Below, in pieces: positions 43,617-52,016 of a stretch of 64,000 nucleotides of DNA. The notes beneath the pieces were generated by a model. The model saw only the letters and a list, made by a program, of their open reading frames with translations, ran no database searches and was not told the origin of the DNA. The stretch spans positions 60,648-124,647 of the forward strand of contig NZ_JAHQCW010000012.1 in the NCBI RefSeq assembly GCF_019042275.1. Reading direction: 5' to 3'. Numbering within the stretch: position 1 is the first letter of the stretch; each line of letters starts with the position of its first letter. This stretch comes from Diplocloster agilis. Lineage in GTDB: Bacteria; Bacillota; Clostridia; Lachnospirales; Lachnospiraceae. The position numbers were made by a program, and so were the translations under genes.

Positions 43617-44478
43617 CCATTTCTTTCAGAATATTTGATAACTGAGCGAATTGTTTAAGCGTCAGGGCTTCTCCCCGTACCGCTGGCGGGAAGCCCGCTT
43701 TTTTGATTGCCGCTTCAATCTGCTCCTTGGAGTAACCAAGCTCCTGCGAATTATTCAACCCATTGGCCAGCGTTTTCCGCCTCTGGTTAAAAGAAGCCCG
43801 GATCATGCCAAACAGCAGCTTCTCATCCGCCGCCTCCACCGGAGGCTGCTCGTGCTTCGTCAGCCGGATCACCGCGGAACCCACATTGGGCCTTGGCATA
43901 AAGCAGTTCGGAGGAACATTGGCCGCGATATAAGGCTTGGCATAATACTGCACCGCCAGCGACAGTGCCCCGTAGTCCTTGGAACCCGGTCCCGCCTGCA
44001 TCCGGTCCGCCACCTCTTTTTGCACCATAATCGTCAGGCTGTGCAGCGGCATGTGGCTCTCGAAAATGCCCATGATGATCGGGGTCGTAATGTAATAGGG
44101 CAGATTCGCCACCACCTTGACGGGCTTCCCCGCATTTTCCTTTTGAACCAATTCCGGCAAATCCAGTTTCAGGACGTCTTCATTTACCACCGTCACATTA
44201 TCATAACCGGCCAGCGTATCCTCCAGAATCGGAATCAGATTCCGGTCGATCTCCACAGCCATAACCTTCCGGGCGTTCTCCGCCAGGTACTGAGTCATAG
44301 TTCCGATACCCGGGCCGATCTCCAGCACGAAGTCATCCTTCGTGATATCCGCGGCCCGGATGATCTTCTCCAGCACATGCGTATCGATCAGAAAGTTCTG
44401 TCCGAATTTCTTTTGGAACACAAACTTATATTTATTCAGAATCTCAATGGTATTCCTGGGATTTCCTAGTGTGGCCAT
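43606..44478 (-). CDS. rsmA: 16S rRNA adenine(1518/1519) dimethyltransferase
   Basis: Ribosome-maturation enzyme (KsgA) that dimethylates two adjacent adenines near the 3' end of 16S rRNA, 290 residues. SAM-binding motifs VLEIGPGIGTMTQYL and VVANLPYYITTPI (NLPY core) are intact, and FGQNFLID is the family start. AAGGAGG precedes the ATG. It is the last gene of the metG-hxlB-tatD-rsmA row, though a palindrome array separates it from tatD. Confidence 0.96.
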   Translation of the reverse strand: MATLGNPRNTIEILNKYKFVFQKKFGQNFLIDTHVLEKIIRAADITKDDFVLEIGPGIGTMTQYLAENARKVMAVEIDRNLIPILEDTLAGYDNVTVVNEDVLKLDLPELVQKENAGKPVKVVANLPYYITTPIIMGIFESHMPLHSLTIMVQKEVADRMQAGPGSKDYGALSLAVQYYAKPYIAANVPPNCFMPRPNVGSAVIRLTKHEQPPVEAADEKLLFGMIRASFNQRRKTLANGLNNSQELGYSKEQIEAAIKKAGFPPAVRGEALTLKQFAQLSNILKEMAIG

Positions 44479-44508
44479 AAAGCCTCCTTCACTTCTATAA
44501 AATGCAAA

Positions 44509-44622
44509 GGTGCAAAAGGGGACATGTCCAAATCAGTTTGGGACATGTCCATTCCAGTTTGGGACATGTCCATTTCAGTCTGGACATGTCCCAAACCGAT
44601 TTGGACATGTCCCCTTTTGTAC
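44509..44622. repeat. GGACATGTCC palindrome array B
   Basis: Five GGACATGTCC units lie in about 115 bases. The outer arms GTGCAAAAGGGGACATGTCC and GGACATGTCCCCTTTTGTAC pair for about 40 bp, with one extra unit in the middle. It lies directly past the tatD stop and before rsmA. Probably a terminator or RNA-processing site. Confidence 0.88.
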
Positions 44623-44623
44623 C

Positions 44624-45403
44624 TTAGTTCCGGAAGAATAAGTTTCGGGCGTTCCGGTTCGTGATCTCTACTACCTGTTCGTAAGAGATTCCTTTGAGCT
44701 GAGCGATCTGCCGGGCTATGTACGGCAGGTTCAGGGAGGAATTCCTCTTTCCCCGGTTGGGCGCCGGGGAAAGGTACGGACTGTCGGTCTCCAGCAGGAT
44801 CTTATCCATAGGCAGGAATTCCACCGCCTCTTTTAATTTTTTTGCGTTGTTAAAGGTAACCACTCCGCCAACCCCGATGTAGAAGCCCATCTTCAGATAC
44901 TCTTCCGCCATCTCTTTGGAGTAGGAGAAGCAGTGAACCACGCCGCCGGTCTCTTCCGCGTGCATTTCCTTCATGATCGTCAGCGTGTCCTTTGCCGCAT
45001 CCCTGCTGTGAATGACCACCGGAAGCTTTACCTCCCGGGCCAGTTCCAGCTGGCGGCAAAACCACTTGCGCTGCACCGGCCGCTCAGGCTCATCCCAGTA
45101 GTAGTCCAGGCCGATCTCTCCTACGGCTACGATTTTCGGCCTTTCGCACTGGGCTTTCAGCCAAGTGATCTTCTGTTCGTCCAGTTCCGCCGTGTCGCTG
45201 GGATGAACCCCCACCGCGCCGTATACAAACGGATATTTTTCCGTCAGTTCCACGGTCCTTTGGGAAGAGTCTATGTTGGCTCCGATATTAATAATGTATT
45301 CGATTCCCTGCTGCTGCATATTTCCCAGCAGTTCTTCCCGGTCTTCGTCAAACGCCTCATCATCATAGTGGGCGTGGCTTTCAAATATCTTCGTTGTTTC
45401 CAT
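44624..45403 (-). CDS. tatD: TatD family hydrolase/deoxyribonuclease
   Basis: Metal-dependent nuclease-like hydrolase of 259 residues. Metal ligands are seen in ESHAHYDDEAF, VAVGEIGLDYYW, PVVIHSRDA, GVVHCFSYS and LLETDSPYLSP. This matches the YabD/YcfH branch that clusters with metG and ksgA in Firmicutes. AAAGGCAGG precedes the ATG. It follows hxlB by 44 bases. Confidence 0.95.
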   Translation of the reverse strand: METTKIFESHAHYDDEAFDEDREELLGNMQQQGIEYIINIGANIDSSQRTVELTEKYPFVYGAVGVHPSDTAELDEQKITWLKAQCERPKIVAVGEIGLDYYWDEPERPVQRKWFCRQLELAREVKLPVVIHSRDAAKDTLTIMKEMHAEETGGVVHCFSYSKEMAEEYLKMGFYIGVGGVVTFNNAKKLKEAVEFLPMDKILLETDSPYLSPAPNRGKRNSSLNLPYIARQIAQLKGISYEQVVEITNRNARNLFFRN

Positions 45404-45447
45404 GAATCCTGCCTTTCCATTCGGTCTAACGGTCTAACTCCCTCGCG

Positions 45448-46005
45448 CTACTCCAGATTGGCATGCCGCTTAAACATGGTATCCGAATCAAGGCCCAGCG
45501 CTTCCATCACTTCCATGCTGATGGCGTCCAGGCAGATCAAAAACGACTGCTCATACAGGTTTGCCATGGGCTGGAAGGATGTAAATTTACTGGCTTTGTC
45601 CGATTTCGGCGTGGGCGCGGGTATCTGAAGCACATGGTCCGCCGCCCTGGCCAGGCTGGAGTCGGCGAAGCTGGTGATCGTAATCACGCTAAGCCCCAGC
45701 CGCTTCGCTTTGTCCACATAGGCCTTCAGGCTCTCCGTTTCCCCGGAGCCGCTGCCGACGATCAGCAGATCCCCCGCCTGGGCTCCCGGCGTCGCGGTAT
45801 CGCCCACCACATAGGCGTTTAATCCCGCGTGCATCATTCTCATGGCAAAGGTCCGGATCAGGTTGCCGGAACGGCCGACCCCTGCAAAATATATGTGGGG
45901 CGCCTTCACAATGCGCTCTACCATACCCGCAACCTGCTCCTCGCTGACCTCGCTCAGCGTCATCTTCAGTTCTTCTAATATGCGTTCAAATTTTGGCTGT
46001 ATCAT
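45448..46005 (-). CDS. hxlB: 6-phospho-3-hexuloisomerase-like SIS protein
   Basis: SIS-domain isomerase of 185 residues, the usual size for PHI, which interconverts 3-hexulose-6-phosphate and fructose-6-phosphate in the ribulose monophosphate pathway. Motifs are YFAGVGRSGNLIRTFAMRMMH and LLIVGSGSGETESL (sugar-phosphate loop). The ATG at 46005 has AAGGAAGG upstream. The partner synthase HxlA is not in the window. It sits between metG and tatD with short gaps, so it is coexpressed with housekeeping genes. Function as PHI is likely but not certain. Confidence 0.85.
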   Translation of the reverse strand: MIQPKFERILEELKMTLSEVSEEQVAGMVERIVKAPHIYFAGVGRSGNLIRTFAMRMMHAGLNAYVVGDTATPGAQAGDLLIVGSGSGETESLKAYVDKAKRLGLSVITITSFADSSLARAADHVLQIPAPTPKSDKASKFTSFQPMANLYEQSFLICLDAISMEVMEALGLDSDTMFKRHANLE

Positions 46006-46064
46006 GAATCTATCCTTCCTTTTTAAGGGCCGTGAATCGTTGGTGTCACAAAGTCCTGAGAACT

Positions 46065-48029
46065 TTAACTGATCTTGGCTCCGGAGGGCATGGGTTTTTC
46101 CGGGGCTACTATGGCCAGTTTTCCGTCCGCGTCTTCCGCGCACAGGATCATGCCTTCGGAGAGTACTCCCGCTAACTTGGCCGGTTTCAGGTTTACGAGG
46201 ACCATGACTTTTTTGCCTACCATTTCCTCCGGTTTATAATAGGCTTTGATTCCGGACACGATCTGCTTTACCTGGCTGCCGATGCGAACCTGGGAGCATA
46301 ATAATTTTTTGGACTTGGGCACTTCCTCGCAGGCTATAATCTCGCCTACCTGGAACTGCATCTTCATGAAATCGTCGTAGGAGATCTCCTCCTTCGGCTC
46401 TATGTCGATACCCGGTTCTTCAGGCTTTTCTTCCTGAGGGGCCGCGTTCGCCGCCTGCATGGCCTCCACTTTTTCCATAACCTCTTTTAAGTCCAGACGG
46501 GCGAAGAGGATCTCCGGTTTTTCGATGACTTTGGTTCCGGAAGGGTAGGTTCCGAATGTATCCAGATCGTCGAAGGTTCTGGCCGGCGCGTTCAGCTGGG
46601 ACAGGATCTTGCCTGAAGCGGCAGGCATGAAGGGCTCTAACAAGGTTGCCCCGATGCAGATGCCTTCCACCAGATTATAAAGTACGGTGGCAAGCCGGTC
46701 CTTTTTAGCCTCATCCTTTGCCAGTATCCAGGGCTCGGTTTCATCGATGTATTTATTGCAGCGCTTGAATATGGCGAAGATCTCGGTGATGGCGTCAGCC
46801 ACCCGCAGGCCATCCATTTTATCCGCCACTTTTTTGGACGCTTCCAGAATGACGGATTTTAATTCTTCATCCACCGGCTCGGAGGCTCCGGCGTCCTTTA
46901 CGATTCCGTCAAAGTATTTGTTTGACATGGAGATCGTCCGGTTGACCAGATTGCCCAGCGTGTTGGCCAGATCGGAATTCAGGCGCTCTACCATCAGCTC
47001 CCAGGAGATGACGCCGTCATTTTCAAAAGGCATCTCGTGGAGGACGAAGTAGCGTACCGCGTCTACGCCGAAGAAATCCGCCAGGTCGTCCGCATACAGG
47101 ACATTTCCCTTGGATTTACTCATCTTGCCGTCGCCCTGCAGCAGCCAGGGATGGCCGAATATCTGCTTCGGCAGCGGCAGGTCCAGCGCCATCAGGAAGA
47201 TGGGCCAGTAGATCGTATGGAAACGGATAATGTCTTTGCCGATCAGATGCAGATCCGCGGGCCAGTCTTTTTTGAACTGTTCGGTACAGCCGCCGTCGCA
47301 GTCATAGCCGATTCCCGTGATGTAGTTGGTCAGCGCGTCCAGCCACACATAGATCACATGCTTCGGATCAAAGTCCACGGGAATTCCCCATTTGAAGGAG
47401 GTCCGGGATACGCACAAATCCTGCAGGCCGGGAAGAAGGAAGTTGTTCATCATTTCATTTTTCCTGGATACCGGCTGGATGAATTCGGGGTGCTCATTTA
47501 TGTGGCGGATCAGCCGGTCGGCGTATTTGCTCATACGGAAGAAATAGGCCTCTTCTTTGGCCGGCTGCACAGGTCTGCCGCAGTCGGGGCATTTTCCGTC
47601 CACCAGCTGGGATTCGGTAAAAAACGCCTCGCAGGGAGTGCAGTAAAGCCCCTCATAATAGCCCTTGTAGATATCTCCCTGGTCATATAATTTTTTAAAT
47701 ATCTTCTGCACCTGTTTTTCATGCTCCGCATCCGTGGTACGGATGAATTTGTCGTAGGAGGTATTCATCAGATCCCAGATCCGCCGGATCTCCCCGGCCA
47801 CGCCGTCCACGAATTCCTTCGGCGTTACGCCGGCCTCCTCCGCTTTTAGCTCAATTTTCTGACCGTGCTCATCGGTCCCTGTCTGGAAAAACACGTCGTA
47901 GCCCTGCTGTCTTTTGAAGCGGGCGATGCTGTCCGCCAAAATAATCTCGTACGTATTGCCGATATGCGGCTTCCCTGATGTGTACGTGATTGCTGTGGTA
48001 ATATAATATTTCTCTTTCGAATTACCCAA
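46065..48029 (-). CDS. metG: Methionyl-tRNA synthetase
   Basis: Charges tRNA-Met, 654 residues. The HIGH motif is in SGKPHIGNTYE and the KMSKS motif in GKMSKSKGN. A zinc-type knuckle (CTPCEAFF...CPDCGRP) is present. The C-terminal tRNA-binding OB domain (FMKMQFQVGEIIACEEVP onward) is fused. The start is a TTG at 48029 with AGGAGG eight bases upstream; the longer open frame has no support. A Met T-box with a terminator stands directly upstream, so uncharged tRNA-Met induces the gene. Confidence 0.96.
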   Translation of the reverse strand: MGNSKEKYYITTAITYTSGKPHIGNTYEIILADSIARFKRQQGYDVFFQTGTDEHGQKIELKAEEAGVTPKEFVDGVAGEIRRIWDLMNTSYDKFIRTTDAEHEKQVQKIFKKLYDQGDIYKGYYEGLYCTPCEAFFTESQLVDGKCPDCGRPVQPAKEEAYFFRMSKYADRLIRHINEHPEFIQPVSRKNEMMNNFLLPGLQDLCVSRTSFKWGIPVDFDPKHVIYVWLDALTNYITGIGYDCDGGCTEQFKKDWPADLHLIGKDIIRFHTIYWPIFLMALDLPLPKQIFGHPWLLQGDGKMSKSKGNVLYADDLADFFGVDAVRYFVLHEMPFENDGVISWELMVERLNSDLANTLGNLVNRTISMSNKYFDGIVKDAGASEPVDEELKSVILEASKKVADKMDGLRVADAITEIFAIFKRCNKYIDETEPWILAKDEAKKDRLATVLYNLVEGICIGATLLEPFMPAASGKILSQLNAPARTFDDLDTFGTYPSGTKVIEKPEILFARLDLKEVMEKVEAMQAANAAPQEEKPEEPGIDIEPKEEISYDDFMKMQFQVGEIIACEEVPKSKKLLCSQVRIGSQVKQIVSGIKAYYKPEEMVGKKVMVLVNLKPAKLAGVLSEGMILCAEDADGKLAIVAPEKPMPSGAKIS

Positions 48030-48137
48030 TGTAATTTCCTCCTGTCGTTTTTGCTTTCTTTCTTCGAAAACGCGGCCTCTTCCTTTCCGCCGCTGCGCGG
48101 TCTTACGGGGTTTTATTTCCACAGAAGCCTTTCCCTG

Positions 48138-48435
48138 TAAAGTAAAATAAAAAAACCTGCCTTCTCTCTCAAGAAGACAGGCATCTGCCCGTGTTACCAC
48201 TTCCATTCACCCGTTTCTCACGAAACAAGGCCTCTGCGAGTACAAAAATGTAACCATTCCCATACTTCCCGCTATAACAGGCGGACCTGTCGCAGCCTTA
48301 CAGATCATCTCTGCTCGGTGCGCTGCTCAGAAGCCATCTTCAACCGGGTCCCGAATTTCCCTCTCAGCTCACGGGAATTCTCTGTAATTCAGGCGCGCAG
48401 GCTTACTCTCTTCATCATCGCGTTTTCGTACATGA
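48138..48435 (-). ncRNA. T-box riboswitch, methionine-specific
   Basis: On the minus strand an AGAGAGTA box-like segment opens stem I, and the specifier region GGTTGAAGATGGCTTC presents the ATG codon (plus positions 48335-48337). The T-box AATGGAAGTGGTAACACGGG follows near 48190-48210. The terminator is GCCTGTCTTCTTGAGAGAGAAGGCAGG with seven T residues at 48148-48183. It controls metG. Confidence 0.93.
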
Positions 48436-48563
48436 TTCATATAGTTCAGCCTAGCACACCGGTATCCGGTTGTCAAGGAGTCAATCCGCCTTTCCATTTG
48501 AACCGGCATACTTTCGTATTTCCCTCATAGAATATTATGAAATCATATGTGAACGGCGACAGT

Positions 48564-50333
48564 ATGAAAAAATATCTTACACGGGTTCTGGCCCTCCTAC
48601 TAACCGCAGCCCTTCTGCTTCCCGCTGCCGGCTGCCATTCTACCTCTCCCGAAAATACCCTTAAAAATAATTATACGTCTTTCCAGGAATATACGCATGA
48701 TGTGTTTGTAAATGAGATTTCCAGCAATACGCTGAATCTGCACTATACGCTGGCCGACCCGGCCGCCTATGGGATTACGGACCCGAAAATAACGCTTGGT
48801 GATTTCAGTAAGGAATCCATGCAGGCCGCAGTCATGAGTATGGAAAATTATCAGGCTGTGCTGCACAGCTTTTCCTATGAAGACCTGTCCCCGGAGGATC
48901 AGCTTACGTACGATATACTGGACAGCTATTTTACCACGGAACTAACCTGCCCGGATCTGTATCTGTACGGGGAGCCTTTAAGCCCCACGATCGGCACCCA
49001 GGCCCAGCTGCCTGTTCTGTTCGCGGAGTATGAGTTCCGAAGCAGGCAGGATGTGGATAACTATCTGATGCTTCTGTCCCAGTTAGATGAATATTACGCA
49101 AGCCTGATGGATTTTGAAAAAGAAAAGGCTAAGGCAGGGCTGTTTATGCCCTCTTATGCCGCGGAGGACGTGATTTCCCAGTGCAGGGAATATATTTCCG
49201 GCGAAGACGGCAATTTCCTGCTGACCATATTCCCGGAAAAGCTGGAGACTGTCCCGGATCTGGATAATGACATGAAACAGTCTTACATAGAGCAGAACGC
49301 GGCGATCGTGGAGCAGGATGTGATCCCCGCATATCAGGCGATCATCGGGGGCCTGGAGACGCTGGAGAAAAAAAGCAAAAACGAATACGGGCTCTGCCAT
49401 TTTAAAAACGGCAGGAAATACTATGAATATATCGTCCGTTCGGACACGGGTTCTGCCCGGACGATCCCGCAGATCCAGGAGATGCTGGACGAACAGATGA
49501 AGGCGGATTTCCAGTCCATGGCGGCCGTGATCGGACAGCACCCGGATATTCTGGATCAGCTGGACAGCTATGACGGCATTCAGACGGACCCCAACGAGAT
49601 CCTCTCCGACCTCCAGAATAAAATGACCCCGTTTTTCCCCACGCCGCCCTCGGTATCCTGTACGGTTAAGTATGTGCATCCGTCCCTGGAGAAGCACTTA
49701 AGCCCGGCGTTTTACCTGACGCCGGCCATTGATGATATGAGCTCCAATGTGATCTATATCAATCAGGGCAGCAAGCCGGACCAGCTGGATCTGTATACCA
49801 CTTTGGCCCACGAGGGATATCCGGGACATTTATACCAGACGGTCTATACGAATTCCACCTCCCCGGACTGCGTCCGCAGCCTGTTAAATTTCCCGGGCTA
49901 TGTGGAGGGCTGGGCCACCTATGTGGAAATGATTTCCTATGGGTTCGCGGACATCGACCGGGCGCTGGCGAAGCTGCTGCAGTCGAACCAGTCGGTGACC
50001 CTGAATCTCTATGCCCATTTGGATATCGGCATCCACTATGACGGCTGGACCCCGGATGACGCCGCGGCCTACCTGAATGACTATGGCATCTCAAACCCCG
50101 ATGTGGTGAGCGAGATTTACCACGCCATCGTGGAGGCTCCCGGCAACTATTTGAAATATTATGTGGGATGTCTGGAATTTATGGATCTGAGGAAACAGGC
50201 CCAGGAATACCTGGGAGATCAGTTTAAGCTGAAAGATTTTCATGAATTTCTACTAAAATGCGGACCCGCGCCGTTTGACATCGTGGAAAAATATATGATC
50301 CTCTGGCTAGAGTCCGTAAAAAAACCCTCTTAA
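48564..50333 (+). CDS. DUF885 lipoprotein, zinc-peptidase-like
   Basis: Membrane-anchored protein of 589 residues with a lipoprotein signal peptide ending LLPAAGCHS. The DUF885 domain carries LAHEGYPGHLYQTVY, in which HEGYPGH is the metal-binding HExxH-like motif of this family, with a later Glu-rich helix (YVEGWATYVEM). A carboxypeptidase or oligopeptidase role on the cell surface is inferred from the family. No strong ribosome binding site is seen; the ATG at 48564 suits the signal peptide, and an ATG at 48537 is possible. The 3' end overlaps the MarR gene by 27 bases. Confidence 0.88.
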   Translation: MKKYLTRVLALLLTAALLLPAAGCHSTSPENTLKNNYTSFQEYTHDVFVNEISSNTLNLHYTLADPAAYGITDPKITLGDFSKESMQAAVMSMENYQAVLHSFSYEDLSPEDQLTYDILDSYFTTELTCPDLYLYGEPLSPTIGTQAQLPVLFAEYEFRSRQDVDNYLMLLSQLDEYYASLMDFEKEKAKAGLFMPSYAAEDVISQCREYISGEDGNFLLTIFPEKLETVPDLDNDMKQSYIEQNAAIVEQDVIPAYQAIIGGLETLEKKSKNEYGLCHFKNGRKYYEYIVRSDTGSARTIPQIQEMLDEQMKADFQSMAAVIGQHPDILDQLDSYDGIQTDPNEILSDLQNKMTPFFPTPPSVSCTVKYVHPSLEKHLSPAFYLTPAIDDMSSNVIYINQGSKPDQLDLYTTLAHEGYPGHLYQTVYTNSTSPDCVRSLLNFPGYVEGWATYVEMISYGFADIDRALAKLLQSNQSVTLNLYAHLDIGIHYDGWTPDDAAAYLNDYGISNPDVVSEIYHAIVEAPGNYLKYYVGCLEFMDLRKQAQEYLGDQFKLKDFHEFLLKCGPAPFDIVEKYMILWLESVKKPS

Positions 50334-50741
50334 ATTCTGAAGCGCCTTTACCAGCACTTCCGTCTCTTGTTCATTGAGGCCTTCCAAAACCTTCCGTATC
50401 ATGGCGTCATGGAATTTCTTATGGTGGAGGAAGGCTCTCTTTCCCTTTTCGGAAAGCGAAAGCAGCACGACCCTGCGGTCCTCCTCGCTGCGCTCCCGGC
50501 TCACATACCCCTTTTTCACAAGGCTGTTGATCGCGATGGTCAGCGTGCCCACCGTAACGGACAGTGCTTTGGCCACTGTGGACATACTTTTACAGCCATC
50601 TTCGCCGATGGCATCGATAATATGCATGTCATTGTTGCTGATGTCTTTGAACTCATCCGTGATGATCGCTTTCTGCTCCAAATCCATGATATCCCGAAAC
50701 AGATTCACAAGGACATCGTTCAGTGTCTGGTACGTATCCAC
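50307..50741 (-). CDS. MarR family transcriptional regulator
   Basis: Winged-helix regulator of 144 residues: STVAKALSVTVGTLTIAINSLVKKGYVSRERSEEDRRVVLLSLSEKGK spans the DNA-binding helix, wing (DRR) and following helix. It resembles the FabT-like branch of MarR proteins that control fatty-acid synthesis, but no fab genes are adjacent. The start is a GTG at 50741 with GGGAG upstream. A large palindrome array lies just before its promoter. Its end overlaps the DUF885 gene. Confidence 0.9.
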   Translation of the reverse strand: MDTYQTLNDVLVNLFRDIMDLEQKAIITDEFKDISNNDMHIIDAIGEDGCKSMSTVAKALSVTVGTLTIAINSLVKKGYVSRERSEEDRRVVLLSLSEKGKRAFLHHKKFHDAMIRKVLEGLNEQETEVLVKALQNLRGFFYGL

Positions 50742-50782
50742 AACGCGGTCTCCCTTCCCGGAACTTATCCACATTATACATC

Positions 50783-50911
50783 GTAATTTGGGACATGTCC
50801 AGAACGGTTTGGGACATGTCTATTTCAGTCTGGGACATGTCCATTTCGGCCCGGACATGTCCCAAACTGAAATGGACATGTCCCAAACCGTTCTGGACAT
50901 GTCCCAAATCG
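50783..50911. repeat. GGACATGTCC palindrome array C
   Basis: Six GGACATGTCC-like units (one is GGACATGTCT) in about 130 bases form an almost perfect hairpin with arms of about 57 bp and a loop ATTTCGGCC. Spacer pieces CAGAACGGTTTG and CATTTCAGTYTG are mirrored on both arms. It lies just past the YesM stop (50924) and upstream of the MarR gene. Confidence 0.93.
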
Positions 50912-50923
50912 TCTCAAACCGTT

Positions 50924-52012
50924 TTATGAATTATATTCCGGATTTACCGTAATAATCGGAAGCACGATTTCGCATTGCGTCCCCACGCCGTAAGTGCTGT
51001 ACAGCCGCACGCCGTAGGCTTCTCCGAACGTGATGCGGATCCGCTCATTCACATTCAGGAGGGCGCAGCGGTTTCCGGACCTTTTCTTCGGGGAGACGTC
51101 CAGCAGCTTTTTATCCGACAGCAGCAGCGCGTGATTGATCCGTTCCAGCTGGGCGGCTTCTATGCCAACCCCGTCGTCTTCCACGGTGATGATCAGACGG
51201 CTTTGGGAGGCGCATAGTTTGATCCGCACCATACCGGGGCCGGTTTTGGGTTCCAGCCCGTGGGCGATGGCATTCTCCACCAGGGGCTGCAGAGTAAGCC
51301 TGGGCAGATAGCAGGAGCGCAGAACCGCCTCCTGTTCCTCAAAATCCGTGGACAGGGTAAAACGGTTATGGAACCGGAACTGCTGGATGGAAAAATAGTT
51401 GGTCACATGCTGCAGCTCCTCCTGTACCCGGACTAGGTTATCCGGCGTATCAATGCAGTAGCGGAAGATGGAGGCCAGGGCCTTCGCCGTGTCGGCAATG
51501 GGCTTGGAGCCGCACATGAGGGCCTGTCCCCGGATGGAGTCGATGGTGTTATAGAGGAAATGCGGGTTGATCTGGCTCTGGAGCGCGTTTAGCTCCGCCC
51601 TCTTCTTTAACAGCTGGCTGTTATACTCATTATTGATGATCTGCCGGACGGATAGGAGAAAGGTATTGAATTCTCCGGCCATGCCCGACAGCTCCGTGAT
51701 GCCCTCTTCCGAGAGAAGCTGTTCAAAATCCCCCTCCGCGATCTGCCGGAGCGCTGTGTTCAGGCGGCGGGCGGGCAGATAGATGGTGAAAATATAAAGG
51801 CCCAGCACCAGCAGGCAGATCCCGCAGGACAGAACCGCAAACAGCTTCAGGGGAAGGGCCGGCAGGGAAGCCGGCCGAAATGCGGCGTACAGAATAAAGG
51901 CTGCGTTTCCCACGATCAGGAGCAGCATAAGGGCCAGCAGCAGGACGCTGTTGATATGCAGATGAACCGTTCTTTTTCTGGAATAAGTCCGGTCGCTGGG
52001 TTTCTTTTTCAT
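50924..52012 (-). CDS. YesM-type sensor histidine kinase
   Basis: Membrane kinase of 362 residues, shorter than most YesM proteins because the extracellular sensor domain is missing: two spans (SVLLLALMLLLIVGNAAFIL and LFAVLSCGICLLVLGLYIF) are joined by only a short loop. A HAMP domain, His_kinase domain with phosphoacceptor in QINPHFLYNTIDS, and HATPase_c (PLVENAIAHGLEP, DDGVGI) follow. Its ribosome binding site overlaps the stop of the YesN gene. It probably controls the divergent RbsABC-type importer. Confidence 0.92.
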   Translation of the reverse strand: MKKKPSDRTYSRKRTVHLHINSVLLLALMLLLIVGNAAFILYAAFRPASLPALPLKLFAVLSCGICLLVLGLYIFTIYLPARRLNTALRQIAEGDFEQLLSEEGITELSGMAGEFNTFLLSVRQIINNEYNSQLLKKRAELNALQSQINPHFLYNTIDSIRGQALMCGSKPIADTAKALASIFRYCIDTPDNLVRVQEELQHVTNYFSIQQFRFHNRFTLSTDFEEQEAVLRSCYLPRLTLQPLVENAIAHGLEPKTGPGMVRIKLCASQSRLIITVEDDGVGIEAAQLERINHALLLSDKKLLDVSPKKRSGNRCALLNVNERIRITFGEAYGVRLYSTYGVGTQCEIVLPIITVNPEYNS

Positions 52013-52016
52013 AGCG

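Noticed and set aside
44509..44622. GGACATGTCC arrays as a CRISPR array
   Set aside because: Units are short palindromes with spacers of irregular length that are themselves repeated and mirrored; no cas genes are in the window.
46005..46143. Longer start for the hexuloisomerase gene at 46143
   Set aside because: The extension overlaps the end of metG, is not conserved in the family and lacks a ribosome binding site; the ATG at 46005 has AAGGAAGG.
50783..50911. GGACATGTCC as a match to the p53 half-site or a LexA box
   Set aside because: The resemblance to the p53 consensus is chance in a bacterium, and the sequence does not fit the Firmicutes LexA box (GAAC-N4-GTTC type).
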